Below, piece by piece: positions 12,075 to 23,381 of a stretch of DNA of 64,000 bases. Below the pieces are notes generated by a model. It did not search any database. It was not told the DNA's origin and saw only the letters and a list, made by a program, of their open reading frames with translations. Positions within the stretch are counted from its first letter, which is position 1. Each line of letters starts with the position of its first letter. The DNA is taken from assembly GCA_016647705.1 (NCBI GenBank), contig CM028333.1:5177616-5241615 (forward strand), read 5' to 3'. The position numbers were made by a program, and so were the translations under genes. The stretch is from Eucommia ulmoides. Lineage: Eukaryota; Streptophyta; Magnoliopsida; Garryales; Eucommiaceae.

Positions 12075-13499
12075 TGTAATACCCCGAAAATTTAAATTTT
12101 GAAAATATTATTTTATAAAAGTTGAATAATTTTTTAATTGTTTTGTAAATTTATGGAATAATTATATTTGATAATTTTTTAAGGTTAAATATTAATTTTA
12201 AATTGATTTTTAGAAGTTTTAGACTATTGTGCTATTTAAAATATACTTTTAAGAATTTTGGGTTATAATTAATTATTTTTTTTATTTTAGGAGGGGACAA
12301 TGTGTAAATAATTAAATAAATAAATAGACTAACGGTTGTAATGGTTTTCCTATTTAATGAAAGAAACCAAATACAACCATATTTATATATATAAGTTGTA
12401 TTGTTCACAAGTGTAGAGGTTACATATAATACTGACAATAATAGTAATGATAATTCTATATGTATGCCATATATATGTTGCGAGAATGAAGAGGATATTG
12501 GGAGCTTGACCAATATTATAATAAGAGCCCTTATATATGGAATAAGGATTGGATTCTCACCATATTAAGGTAAGAGACATTGGAGCTAAGAGTAGGCATT
12601 AGAAATGAAATTCAAGAATTTCATGATTATATATATTTCGAATGTTTTTAAATAGTCCAGTTCGGGTTTCAGGTAGAATTTCTAACTCTTTTAATATTTA
12701 TATTTAATCTCTTTCTTGATTATATGATTCATGCTGAAATTGTCATTAAATTTTAACTGTTAATTTTCATGGAATATTTAGAGATATTATGTGAAAATTA
12801 TGTGAGATACACATTTATGTGTTTAATTGAGGTTGGATTAAATACACGTATTAGAGGGGTTGAAATTTTTCTGAGCGTTAGCTCACAACCCCACAGTTTT
12901 GATTGTAGGGCCGGTGAAAGTGAAACTGCGCTAGGAATTTTATTTGAACCTCTATTTAATTTTTAATAATTATATTTATTATTTACAATGTAAAATTGAC
13001 GGTTATAATCAAATTTATAGGTATGATTTTATTGGTTGAATTAATCAAGCTGATTAACAAAAACAACTAGAAATAATGGTTAACTGTTGGGCGTAATTGT
13101 TCCATTTAAGATTCCATTGTCTTTGCCTTATTATTATTTACTTGATTATTTTTTATATTTATAATCATACTATTCATGTACTAATATAAATTGCTCAATA
13201 AAATTAATCATCAACTATAATTGTTATATTTTAGTACTTTAAATATTTCTGTATTTTCTGATGAATAATGTTCTATTGTTACACATTTAATACTCTATCT
13301 CAATACTACGTCTAAATCTTCAAATAATATCTTAGTACAAAAAAAAAAAAACATGACTCGATAAATTAAATATAATTATTGTCGTCGCATTGTAAAATTT
13401 CTCACATTTTTATAAAATAAAATATGGGATATTCGGTTTTAGTGCAAATTCTCCGAGGGGAGAAACCGTGTGGCGGCCCTGGAAAATCGAGCTATTATA
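12075..13499 (+). repeat. Family L 3' LTR
   Basis: Starts TGTAATACCCCG, like the LTRs at 38463 and 45224, and ends near GCTATTATA, matching their GACCGTTACA end. It carries the box shared by all family LTRs (AGAGGGGTTG ... GCTCACAACCCC ... AGGGCCGGTGA, about 12853-12916) and the 3' module missing from the LTR at 38463. At 1425 bp it is the longest copy here. Confidence 0.72.
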
Positions 13500-14872
13500 G
13501 AACCCCTAATAGGGGACCCTCCTAAAACCAAATTAGGCATCTTGGGGCTCGGTCTCAAAATACAAAACATCCAAAAAAAAAAAAATACTAGAACAACTAT
13601 ACATTACAACTACCTTACAAAGAAATATCTTTTCTTGATTACCAAAAAAAAAAATACTACCTTACAAAGAACTATGCAAAAACACCACAATTTTGTAAAA
13701 GCAAAACCAATAACCGGAGCTCAAGGTCTTCAAGAGCAAGAGATTATCCACCCGGGCCAAACAACAGTATTGCTTTTTCAATTCAAGCAAAAGCTTGAGC
13801 AAGACACTCCCAAGTACAACTCCTACAATTAATACCCTCATCTCTCACCAAAATCCAGGACCCAACAGGATGACCTACAACACTACTCCCACTAGATAAG
13901 GAAAATGAAACACTCTGGTAAATAACCCACATTTAATTTCATTTAACGATTAAAATTATATTAAAAAGATGTGTGTTGAGATGATTCAGAGAATTAGGGA
14001 ATAATTTTAGGAGCCATAACAGTAATTTTTTCATACAATTTTGACCTCTTCTCCTTTATGTTTGGCAAATGTTATTCAGTCCAACCAAAATAATAATGCA
14101 TGGAAATTGAATATTGACCTTGGCCTCCAGACCAAGTCTCTCTTCATCATCATTTTTTTAATTAGAAAGATATATCCGGATTAGTTTATGTACACCTTAA
14201 TTAATCACCTTCCTGATTTTAAAGGTACACTCTCCTCACATCAACTTGATACATTCAAGATTTAATTTTCGAAGTGTTCTTCAAGATAGTTGAACTCTGG
14301 TTGACAAGAAAAGAAACATATCTCTTTACCAATCGGATTAACATCTCTTGGATACCAAGTATCTCCTTTGCTAACAAAATCCATAAAGGATATATATATA
14401 CAGAGAGAGAAAGAGAAAGATCTAGAGAGAGAGAGGACTTGACTAGAACAAAGTTGGCTGAAAATCATTGATTATAATGTCGGTTCAAGTGTTAATCTGT
14501 TTGGGAGGCAAGTATATGAATAATAAGGTTGTTATATATTATACAGTAGTTGTCATGACATGTTTGTGTCTCTGTGTTTGACACGTCTTTTTTTTTTTTT
14601 CTCTAATGGTGTTATGCCGTTGATTTTGTTTTTTTTTCAAAGTTTGGAAGCACTGAATTTCAACAGGATTATAAATTTGATATGAACTTGAGAATAAACT
14701 TTTCAGATTTTTTTTTTTTGGATTTGCATGGTTTGATGTAAATGGGCCACCAATAACACACATTTCAAAACTATATTAAATATTATATTTTATTTATATT
14801 ATAACTCTAAAATTATCAATAACCACGGATATCAAACATGATCTTACCTGACTCAACTATGTAGATAGAAGG
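13500..14872. other. Unassigned intergenic sequence
   Basis: No gene or recognisable transposon on either strand. Contains A-runs, a (GA)n stretch at about 14400-14440 and T-runs at about 14590 and 14710. ORFs here are short, with low-complexity translation. Confidence 0.5.
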
Positions 14873-15392
14873 TCTCATGTTACGTATTTATGTTTCTCGA
14901 AGTAGCCGTGTGTCACATAGCCTCGATTCCAACCTCTTTGAAGTACTATTTAAGTAAGCCTTACCAAGACAAACAACCAAACAAACTTTGAGAAAGAAGA
15001 AAGTAAGGCAAGTTAGAGAGCTTACAAGAGTAGGAGAGCAAGATAGAGCATGGGATAGTGAAAGCTTGTATTGCTTGATTCCAACTTGGTGAGGAGCAAA
15101 TGAGTTTCCTCCCCTTTATATAGGCCAATGGTCTTACAATGGATGATCGAGATCATTTCGATCTAATGACTATAATCAATCATCTAGAGAATTCTACTAG
15201 ATATTTACATAAGAATATTCTAGAAAATAAGGTGTCTAGGATGCTCCACATTTCTTTACAATACCCTAGAATATTCTAGAAAATGAGAAGCCTCCAAGAG
15301 TACCCTATTCTCTTCCCCTATATATATAAGACTTACCTTCCATACTTAGAGAATTCCTCTAGTAGGAAGGCCAATGTGTAAGGGGCGTTACA
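14873..15392 (-). repeat. 3' LTR of Ty3 chromovirus
   Basis: 520 bp, colinear with 20151-20661, ending GGCGTTACA on plus. The outer terminus has drifted from TGTCATG to TCTCATG. Confidence 0.85.
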
Positions 15393-15403
15393 TTTTTCCC
15401 CAC

Positions 15404-16534
15404 CTATTCTTGTGACGCCCTCATCGCGCCTTCATTTTTGAACCTCTGGATGTGATCCGCGAATTGCCAAAATTGGTCTTCATGTTCCCAACTCGCTTCA
15501 CTATCCGACAGGTTTTTCCACTTGACCAAATACTCGTGGTAATTTGGCACACCTCTCCTTCGTATGACCCGATCGGCTAGTATGCAATCAACTTTTTTAT
15601 CGAAAGAGGTGACTACCACAATTAGCGTTTGTTTTGATACCTCGCGTCCCAGTTCTTCCGTGTCTTCATGATATGACTTTAAAAAACTAACATGGAAGAC
15701 AGGGTATATCTTTAACTTGGATGGGAGAAGGGGTTTGTAGAAGACCTTCTCCACACATTTTATCACTGGAAACGGGCCCCCGTAACTCCGAACAAGGCCC
15801 TTGTGAACTTTCTTTAGAGATTTGAATTGTTGTGGCAAAAGTTTCACAAGAACCAAGTCCCCCTCATTGAACTCCAACAGCCATCTAGACTTGTCTGCCC
15901 ATTTTTTCATTTTCTTGGCTGTTTTGTCTAGGTAAACCCTAGCCATATCGGTTTGTTCATTCCACGCCTTAGCAAATTTGTACGCTTCTAGACTTTTCCC
16001 ATCATAGCTTGTTGCGAAGGTGTTGGGCATTAAAGGTTGCCTTCCCGTAACAATCTCAAAAGGGCTTTGATTAGTCGCCTCACTTTTTTGCAAATTGTAC
16101 GAGAATTGAGCCACATCAAGCAGTTTGGCCCAATTTGTTTGGTTGATATTCACGTAGTGCCATAAGTATATATCCAACAAGGCATTGATCCTATCCGTCT
16201 GCCCATCGATTTGTGGATGAAAGCTTGTTGAGAAGTCTAAATCCGTTCCTAGTAGCTTGAACAACTCTGTCCAGAATCGGCTAGTGAATCGAGGATTTCG
16301 ATCACTGACAATATGTTGAGCGGCTCCCCATAGTTTCACCACATTTTTTAGGAAGAGTCGGGATGTCTCCTCTGTAGTACAGTTGGCTGGTGTAGGGATG
16401 AAAGTGGCATACTTGCTGAATCGATCGACTACTACCACAATGCTCCCACAGCCTTCTGATTTCGGTAATGCCGATATGAAGTCCATGTAGACAGTCTCCC
16501 ATGGTCTCTCTAGTATGGGCAGTAGTTCTAACAA
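15404..16534 (-). pseudogene. Ty3 integrase core and chromodomain
   Basis: 376-codon open block read on minus, continuing the frame of 16568-16942 across an in-frame TAG. The catalytic core begins around VYMDF with the first Asp; the second Asp is in SDRNPRF. The residue 36 positions further on, normally the catalytic Glu of D-D-35-E, is Asp (GQTDRIN), which should impair strand transfer. A GPF-like region (GGPFPVI) and the end of the integrase follow. The last about 60 codons form a chromodomain (ILADRVIRRR, EYLVKWKNL, ASWEHE), the module chromoviruses use to target heterochromatin. The stop at 15404-15406 overlaps the polypurine tract. Confidence 0.9.
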
Positions 16535-16567
16535 TCCCGCTGGGTGTTGTTGTTCTACCCTAGCTTG

Positions 16568-16942
16568 CTAACAGATAAGACAAGTCTTAACATAGGCCTC
16601 TATGTCGTCCCGCATACGAGGCCAGTAGTACGCATCCTCTATTAACACCATGGTGCGTCTTATGCCGGGATATCCAGCCCACTTCAAATCATTTCTTTCC
16701 TTCATTAACTCATTCTGAAGGTTTTTCCACTTAGGGACATAGAGCATGTCCCCCTTCGTGTACAGAAGATCATCCCTTAGCCAAAAACGTCGTATCTTCC
16801 CCTCATTAGCCATGCTAACAAGACTTTTAGCTAGGGGATCATGTTGTAGTCCCTCCTTGATGCAATCTAGCAATGGGAATTTGGGACTACTAATAGATGT
16901 TAGTTTGGCCTTACGACTTAAGGTATCCGCTACCACGTTCAC
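16568..16942 (-). pseudogene. Ty3 RNase H end and integrase zinc-binding domain
   Basis: 124 codons on minus. The start (VVADTLSRK) is the typical end of Ty3 RNase H. The rest is the integrase H2C2 zinc-binding region ending in TCLIC, then an in-frame TAG (16568-16570) before the core. The RNase H to integrase junction just upstream (16943-17134) carries three more in-frame stops. Confidence 0.85.
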
Positions 16943-17518
16943 TTGTCTGGGTTTGTACTCTAACTAGTAGTTAAATTCTCTAAGAAAATCCTGCCACTAT
17001 GCTTGCTTTGGACTCAGTTTCTTCTGTATTTGGAAATAGCTAGTGGCGATGGTGTCGGTCATGATAACAAAGTGAGTCCCTAAGAGGTAATGTCTCCAAG
17101 TTCGTAGGTAATGAACAATGGTGGAAATTTTCTTCTATTGGACCGTATAGCGCCTATTTGTGTCATTTAATTTTTGACTTTCATATGCCACTGAATGTCC
17201 CTCTTGCATAAAAACCCTTCCAATAATAAATTTGGAGGCGTCCGTGTGAACCTCATATGGCTTAGAATAGTCGGGCAAACATAAGACTAGTCCTTCTGAG
17301 ACAACATTCTTCAAATTGGCAAAGGCATTTTGGCACTTCTCGGACCATTCCCATGCCTTGCCTTTCTTGAAGAGGTCAGTAAAAGGGGCAACTCGGCTAG
17401 AATAACTCTGGATGAAGCACCAATAATAATTGACAAGTCCCAAGAATGAGTGCAACTCCGTTACTTTTGTAGGCAGTTCACAGTCCTGAATCGCCTTCAC
17501 CTTGCATGTCTCCATCAT
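16943..17518 (-). pseudogene. Ty3 RT connection and RNase H domain
   Basis: From 17518 the frame reads the RT thumb/connection (LHSFLGLVNYYWCFI) and then RNase H with the first catalytic Asp in VHTDAS, ending at an in-frame TAG at 17135. Reading through that stop gives recognisable RNase H sequence (IVHYLRTWRHYLLG) as far as the next block, with further TAGs near 17000 and 16965. RNase H would degrade the RNA strand during reverse transcription. Confidence 0.82.
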
Positions 17519-17527
17519 GATCTTCCC

Positions 17528-18005
17528 TTATCGCACCTTGTGACCAAGGAAAGACACTTCTTCTTGCACAAAGGAACATTTTTCCACCTTAATGTAAAGT
17601 TCATTTTCTCGCAGTACTTGAAGGACTTGTTTGAGATATTGGACATGTTCGTCCAACGTCTCGCTATAAATGAGGATATCATCCAAGTAGACTACGACGA
17701 ACCGATCAAGGAACGGATGAAAAATCTTGTTTATTAAGGTGCAGAATATGGCTGGTGCATTGGTGAGGCTGAAGGGTATGACCAGGAATTTGAAAGAACT
17801 GTACTTTGTTACACACGTTGTTTTGGACTCGTCTCCTTCGGCAATCCGGACTTGGTAGTACCCAAAGCTCAAGTCCAACTTCGTGAAATATCGGGCCTTG
17901 GCAAGCCGATCAATGATCAAATGGATCATATACTTGTTCTTGATCGTGATCTTGTTGAGCGCCCAATAGTTGATGCACATACGTAACGAGCCATTCTTCT
18001 TTTTT
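17528..18005 (-). pseudogene. Ty3 reverse transcriptase palm
   Basis: Minus-strand block with the RT motifs in order: CINYWALNK, FTKLDLSFGYYQ, the F..L.NAPA..C region and the catalytic box VYLDDILIYS (YxDD). It ends at an in-frame TAA after GHKVR. Its 5' edge is offset from the preceding block by a frameshift in the A-rich run near 18000-18008, just before the segment normally reading KKDGSLRMC. The polymerase motifs themselves are intact. Confidence 0.88.
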
Positions 18006-18087
18006 GAAACAACACCGATGCCCCGTATGGTGCTTTAGACACTCGCAAGTGTCCGACATCTAATAAATCCTTTAATTGTCTCCTCAA

Positions 18088-18612
18088 TTATTCAAGCTCC
18101 GGAGGCGACATTCGATAGGGTGCCATAGCCGGAGGTTTGGTACCCAGTTCCAGCTCGATTTTGTGATCCATCTCTCTGCTGGGTGATAGCCTCTTCGGCA
18201 GCTCCTTCGGCATAACGTCCTTGTATTCTTCAAGGACTGCTTTGATGTTTCTTGGGACGTTGGGCAGGTTGGGTACTATGGGATCATCTATTATTTTTTT
18301 CAATACCGCAAGGTAACTGGCTTTCCTTTTCTTGAATTGTATAGCAAAAAAAACTTGTTTCTCGATCTTGGCAGCACGTTCCGCAGGGACCATGTAAGCC
18401 TTGCCGCTATCCATGATACATATTGAATTAGCGAAAGGAATAAGGAAAACATTTACTTTATTTAAAAACTTCATGCCAATCACGACTTTGAAATCGTCTA
18501 TTGGTACCACCGACATATCCATTGTTCTTTCCCATTGTCTGATGTTGGCACGTACACTTCATGCCACTCCATGTAGCGGTTGGGCCGCCGAGTTTATAGC
18601 CGTCAACGTTCC
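18088..18612 (-). pseudogene. Ty3 protease C-terminus and RT N-terminus
   Basis: In frame with the upstream block but separated by two TGA codons (18613-18615 and about 18550). The end of the aspartic protease (VVIGMKFL) is followed by the linker and RT N-terminal region (MDHKIELE, YRMSPPELE). It ends at a stop just before the RT start segment. The 30 codons between 18523 and 18612 read on in the same frame. Confidence 0.8.
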
Positions 18613-19164
18613 TCATTCCTTGAAGAATTTAAGCTTCAATTGTCCTGTCTCATCCAATGAGACAAAATTGTGGCTTTCCCCAGTATCGATAAGGGCCTTA
18701 GTGAGCACTCCATTAATCTTGGCTTCAACGAACATCAGTCTCTTTTGCGAAGCTTTTTGCCTGGAGCACTTTGCCTTAATAGCGTTTAACACACGAAAGG
18801 AGCCCATATGTACCTTGTTCTCTTGTTGTTTGTGTTTTTTCTCGTACTCCGTTGTCATGGCACTTAGTGCTTTTCGTTTGGGACATTCACTCGCCCAATG
18901 TGGTCCATCGCAAATGAAACAATTAGTCTTGCGCTGTGACTGATCCTTACTATTCCATAACATCTCCTTCCAAGATGTGGACGAGGGTTTGTGACCCCCA
19001 TCATCCTGATTTCCATAGCCACTTTGGGAGGATCCGTGGTCTCCCTCACCTTGGCCTTGATTGTACCTTCTAGGCCTGTCTTTCGCCTTAGTGGCTTCAC
19101 CCCTTAAACTATAGTCGATTAGCAATTTGGCTACGACTATAGTGGTAGAGAGGTCTTGCACACC
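18613..19164 (-). pseudogene. Ty3 gag C-terminus, zinc knuckle and protease start
   Basis: Continues gag after one in-frame TGA (19165-19167). A Gly/Gln/Arg-rich linker leads to a nucleocapsid zinc knuckle CFICDGPHWASEC (C-X2-C-X3-H-X4-C, a spacing common in plant Ty3 elements). An aspartic protease start with active-site Asp-Thr-Gly (ALIDTGESHNFVS) follows. Gag and pol share one frame here, with no programmed frameshift needed. Confidence 0.85.
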
Positions 19165-20115
19165 TCAGCGCATCAATTCCGTCTTGGCCCAATTTTGTAA
19201 CCCATCAATAAAGTAGAATAATTTGTCCTTGTTGGCCATATCAGGGATCTCTAGTGTCAGAATTATGAATTCTTTCACATAGTCCAAGATAGACCCCATT
19301 TGTTTTAGCTGGTGTAGCTTACCCTTTGCTTCCGCTTCGGCATTCTCAGGATAAAATTGTTTTTTGATTTTTCTTTTGAAATCATCAAGCGCATTAACCA
19401 CACATGTATCTTTGGAAATTTCTTCTTCTTTCCAGCGCCACCATAGTAGTGTTGTATCTGTAAGGTACATCACCGCGTTGTTGATCTTTGAGGCCTCGCG
19501 TACTGTCCCCTTGGCAACAAAGTATCGTTCTATCCCCCAAAGAAAGTTATCCAATTCTCGAGCATTCTGTTTGCTCGAGAAAGTGTTCATTTTTGGAATG
19601 TCGATGTCCGAGACCTCACAAATGGTGTTAATCCCCAACGATACCGCCCGCTTGCACAGAGGCCAATCTAATTGAGTCTCCACTAGTTCTGCCTGGATTT
19701 TAGTGAGTTCAAATCCATAATAACTTATAAGGCTTTTCTCTAACTCAACTTGAACGTTGGAAACTTCGCCTTTGAAGTGTTTCTTTATGCTGTTTAACTC
19801 TAAGAAGACTTGGTCTCGAAGAGCATGTACCTCACCCCGTAGGGAGTCACCAAGTTCATAGAGGGACACCTTCATTGCTTCGTTAATGGATTGCTCTTCT
19901 GCCTTGAAGCGATCAAGATGTTGCCCCATATCCTTAAAGTCGGACCTCACTTTCGCCATCATTTCTTCTAGGCTAGTCACCCGCCCCTCAAGGTTTGAGA
20001 TAAGGTCCTTAGACTTGTTTCTCTTACCTTGAGGAGTAGTGGGGCGGCTCTCCTCCTGGCCGCGTTCCATTATAGGCTCCTCTACGTTGGATGTTCCGGT
20101 TGATGTCATCGCCAT
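19165..20115 (-). pseudogene. Ty3 gag (capsid)
   Basis: 316 codons from the ATG at 20113-20115, 22 bp inside the primer-binding site. The order is a low-complexity N-terminus, a coiled coil (LISNLEGRVTSLEEMM), then a Retrotrans_gag capsid domain (WRWKEEEI, ..FKRKIKKQFYPENAE, LKQMGSILDYVKEF). It would form the particle that holds the RNA. It ends in a TGA where a CGA arginine codon would fit, consistent with C-to-T decay. Confidence 0.88.
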
Positions 20116-20150
20116 AGTCCAAGCTCGATGCCTCGAGCTCTAATACTAGT

Positions 20151-20661
20151 TGTCATGGACTTACTTTTTCCTAAGTAAACGTACGGAACTTAGCCTCAAT
20201 TCCAACCTATTGGAAGTGCTAAGTAAGTCTTACCAAGACAAACAAGCAAACAAACTTTGAGAAGGAAAAAAGTAAGGAAAACTAGAGAGCTTACAAGAGT
20301 AGGAGAGGAAGAGAGAGCTTGGGAGAATGCAAGCTTGTATTGCTTGATTCCAACTTGGTGAGAAGTAAATGAACTTCCTCCCCTTAATATAGGCCAAGAG
20401 CCTTAAAATGGACGGCCGAGATCATTTCGATCTAACGGCTACAATCAATCATCTAGAGAATTCCACTAGATATTTACATAAGAAAATTCTAGAGAAAGAG
20501 GTGTCTAGGATACTCCATATTTCTTTACAATATTCTAGAATATTCTAGAAAATGGGAAGCTTCCAAGAGTATCCTCTTCCCCTCGCCTATATATACAAGA
20601 CTTACCTTCCATACTTAGAGAATTCCTCTAGTAAGAAGGCCAATGTGTAAGGGGTGTTACA
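20151..20661 (-). repeat. 5' LTR of Ty3 chromovirus
   Basis: 511 bp, TGTCATG ... GGTGTTACA. Contains the promoter side of the element. Just inside lies the primer-binding site at 20137-20148. Confidence 0.85.
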
Positions 20662-20841
20662 CTCGGCTCTTAACTGAATTGAGTTTATAGTTAAATTAGA
20701 AGTACAGTAAACCTTGTCAAACCCGATAATTTGGGTTAAACTGTTAGTGGCCCATCTAGTCAAACCAGACCCCTATTTTGGGAGATAAAAATTGAAATAA
20801 ACTTATTTATTGCCCATGAGATTCACACTTGGTACCAAAAG

Positions 20842-21776
20842 TGTTGGGAAAGATGACGGGATAATTTAGTGAAAATATGATATTTTCACAATCCCGGCAT
20901 GTTTTTTCAAACCAAAATAGAACAGAGATAACACAACAGATTTTAGCGTGGAAAACCTTCCTTAATGAAGGTAAAAACCACGGGACTCATAGGCCGCTTA
21001 AATATTATACTATAACAAATAATGAGATTATAAACCTCACACTTTAGTGTATCACTCAAACAATACATAAAAATATTTTTTCAATTTGTGGGTAAATCTT
21101 CACAAATTGACTCTCACAATATCTTTAATTGTGGATGAAATCTTTACAAATTGGTTCTCACTATTCTTCCCAAATATGAAGTTTCCTTCATTCATCCCAG
21201 ATAAAATTTATCTGAGGATTATCTCATTCCTCTCAGATAAATTTTATCTAAGGCTCTCTACTCTCTGCACTCTTTATTTGCAGATGATCTATTTCTCTTT
21301 CTCAGTGGTATTTCATCCTCACTAGAGAATGTTGTCTCTCTCTTTCTCTACCATCCTACAGATAAGGTTTCTCTCACTCACTTTCTCTGTTTTTTGCAGA
21401 AAAGATTGTCTATCTCCTTTGATCATCTCCTCTATTTATAGAGGAGGGTTGAGTTCCTGTTCATCAGTTTGAACATAAACTGAGAAGCTTCAAGAAATGG
21501 TGGGCGATTGCTGCACAGCCTCTGCAATTGTCAAATAAGGTGAGCTCCCAGATTATTCCTGCTTCTACTGCATTTGGATCATTTTCTCCAACTTTTTGGC
21601 TTTTTTCATGTGTAGACATTTGCTAACATTTCTTCTCAATTCATGTGGGTCCTTTTCATATTCATCTACCTACTTCTTTGGCTCATATGCTTGTGAGTGG
21701 ACTTTGTGGACTTTTGGTTTTACAAAAGATGCTGATGACAATAAAAGCTCCCAAATTGGGAGGGAAATACCCAATA
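20842..21776 (-). repeat. Copia-type LTR, probably the 5' LTR of a truncated element
   Basis: Starts TGTTGGGAAAG and ends AAATACCCAATA on plus; the inverse TATTGGGTATTTCCC is a familiar plant LTR start. On its left, read on minus, lies a possible primer-binding site (TTGGTACCAAGTG, about 20822-20834). The element would therefore have run leftward, where only about 180 bp survive before the Ty3 LTR at 20661. Confidence 0.55.
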
Positions 21777-22463
21777 TAAAGAACTAGAGAAGCTCTTGTA
21801 CACAGTCTTGTTTGCTATTTGAACAAGGCATACATAAGATGATGAATATTTGCAAACAATTATCTATAACCATTACTTGATGAATATAAGTATATATATA
21901 TTTTTATTTTTTTTAAAAAAATCCTCCACTGTTGCTACTCTTTTCCGTGGTCTTTCTAATTCACCTCTCCCCATTTCTCTCTATTTTGCTTGATGGTTGC
22001 TCAACTCTATTGTCGTTATTGTTGCTCATGCAACAAGTAGGCTCGTCGGCCATTCATTTCCCTTTCATTTTCTCTCTCTTTCTCACTATCCAATGACACT
22101 ACACGAAACCTGTTGGGATAGTCTTGGGCTTCTTTCCACCCTAAAATTAACTCATGAGGTGAGGCTTTCTTTACACTTAAAATCTAACCACCAACCCCTT
22201 TCACATTCATTGTAAGATAAACCTAACAATCTCTCCCTCACACATCAGGTCTTTGGTTGGCTAACCCTTAATCAATCTTTCCCTATGTAGCTATTGGATT
22301 AGAATTGTTATAACTTGGGGTCTGATAGTAGTTTAGGGTGGTCTTGGGGCTCTCTCACCTCACAAACTAGCTCGTGAGGTAAGGTTTTTCCTCACACACT
22401 CATTCATCACCACATTTTCCAGAATACTGTTTGTCTACAATCCATCAGATCAACCTATTAGAT
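21777..22463. other. Unassigned sequence, pyrimidine-rich
   Basis: No gene recognised. Two related blocks (about 22105-22220 and 22318-22410) share the theme 'ggtcttggggct ... ctcgtgaggt', suggesting a degenerate duplication. Confidence 0.4.
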
Positions 22464-22719
22464 AGCAAATATGTTCACCAAGACTCATCCACTTGGACAC
22501 TTTCACACTCTAGTTTTCAAATTCAAGTTCACGTCTCATTTATTACCTTGAGTTTGAGAGGGGATGTTAATATATGTATATGGGCTTGGTCCATTAGATT
22601 AAACCTTAACCCTAGGCTTTTCCTAATTTCCTATATATATTTTCATCGTTGTATTTTTCCTAAATATCAATATATCACTTCATATTCTTCCAACATTCCA
22701 TCTCTTAATTATTCTAACA
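22464..22719 (+). mobile_element. 3' end of a Ty1/copia element with short LTR
   Basis: 22464-22550 reads as the typical copia RNase H C-terminus (ANMFTKTHPLG...LVFKFKFTSH, then stop). It is followed by a polypurine-like run (GAGAGGGGA) and a short LTR at 22565-22719 starting TGTTAATATATG and ending TTCTAACA. The upstream pol is gone. Confidence 0.65.
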
Positions 22720-22744
22720 TATAGAATAAACAATTATGCTTTTA

Positions 22745-23381
22745 TCTTAGAGAAAATTTATATTGTTGAGTCACATTTTAATTTCAATGGTTCAAATCAA
22801 ATAACATTTTAATTTTAGGGTTACTTGCCTTCTTATCACTGTCTCTTTCTCTCTCTCACACACATACACATACACAGAGTGACTCATTGTCATCATCAGC
22901 ACCTCTCATGCTTGCTCTTATCTTTCTTTACTCATGCACGCTTCTCTCAATTAGATACTTGTTCGATTTTTTTTATTTGAATTACTAGATTGATGTTTAA
23001 CTTATTTTTTCTTTTAAAAATTAATTATTTAAATTGAAGCTCATGCTTTCAAGCGTGAGATATACACTATATAATAAGCAGTTCACTTATCTTACGAGAC
23101 ATTCTATAACATTGAATAAAATTTTAAATTCAACTGCTGAAATCAAACATTTTAACTTTAAGGTTAATTGTCATTTCATCTCGCTTTTCTGTTATGAGTC
23201 TCTATCTCTCTATCTCTATCTTTCTCGCACGGGGGCATGCGCACGTATATTTAGACTCTGCACCATTGTCGTCATCTCTCATGCTCATTCCCATCTCTCT
23301 CTTTCTCTACTCATGCATGCCTCTCTTAGTTAAATATCCATTCTATTTTTTTATTATTTGAATGATTGAATTGATGATTGA
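22745..23381 (+). repeat. Diverged direct duplication, about 265 bp per copy
   Basis: 22745-23010 and about 23100-23381 share the order 'caaat..aacattttaa', CT microsatellite, 'catcatctcatgct', 'ctcatgcacgcctctc' and 'ttatttgaat..attgatg'. The second copy is cut by the solo LTR at 23382. Confidence 0.6.

Larger units (their letters stand above)
9972..13499 (+). mobile_element. 3' half of family L LTR element (internal region plus 3' LTR)
   Basis: 9972-12074 is colinear with the internal region of the element at 38463-46530 (about 42880-45223): the cctgacagg/gtcctgcagg repeats, the 'tatttatgtggtt' tandem array (11085-11420) and the closing segment 'gaaatttcgaggacaaaatttatttaaggggg'. That segment ends in a polypurine-like run directly before the LTR. 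The LTR follows at 12075-13499. The 5' half is missing, and a hAT element interrupts the internal part at 10145-10742. Confidence 0.7.
14873..20661 (-). mobile_element. Ty3/gypsy chromovirus, structurally complete, coding-dead
   Basis: LTRs at 14873-15392 and 20151-20661 flank a minus-strand gag-pol in the order gag, zinc knuckle, protease, RT, RNase H, integrase, chromodomain. This order and the C-terminal chromodomain define a Ty3/gypsy chromovirus. The primer-binding site (minus TAGTATTAGAGC, 20137-20148) fits initiator Met tRNA, and a polypurine tract (AGGTGGGGAAAAA on minus, 15393-15405) abuts the 3' LTR. The coding frame has at least seven in-frame stops and one frameshift, so it cannot move by itself. 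No clear 5-bp target duplication is seen (GAAGG and CTCGG). The chromovirus clade is not resolved. Confidence 0.92.
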
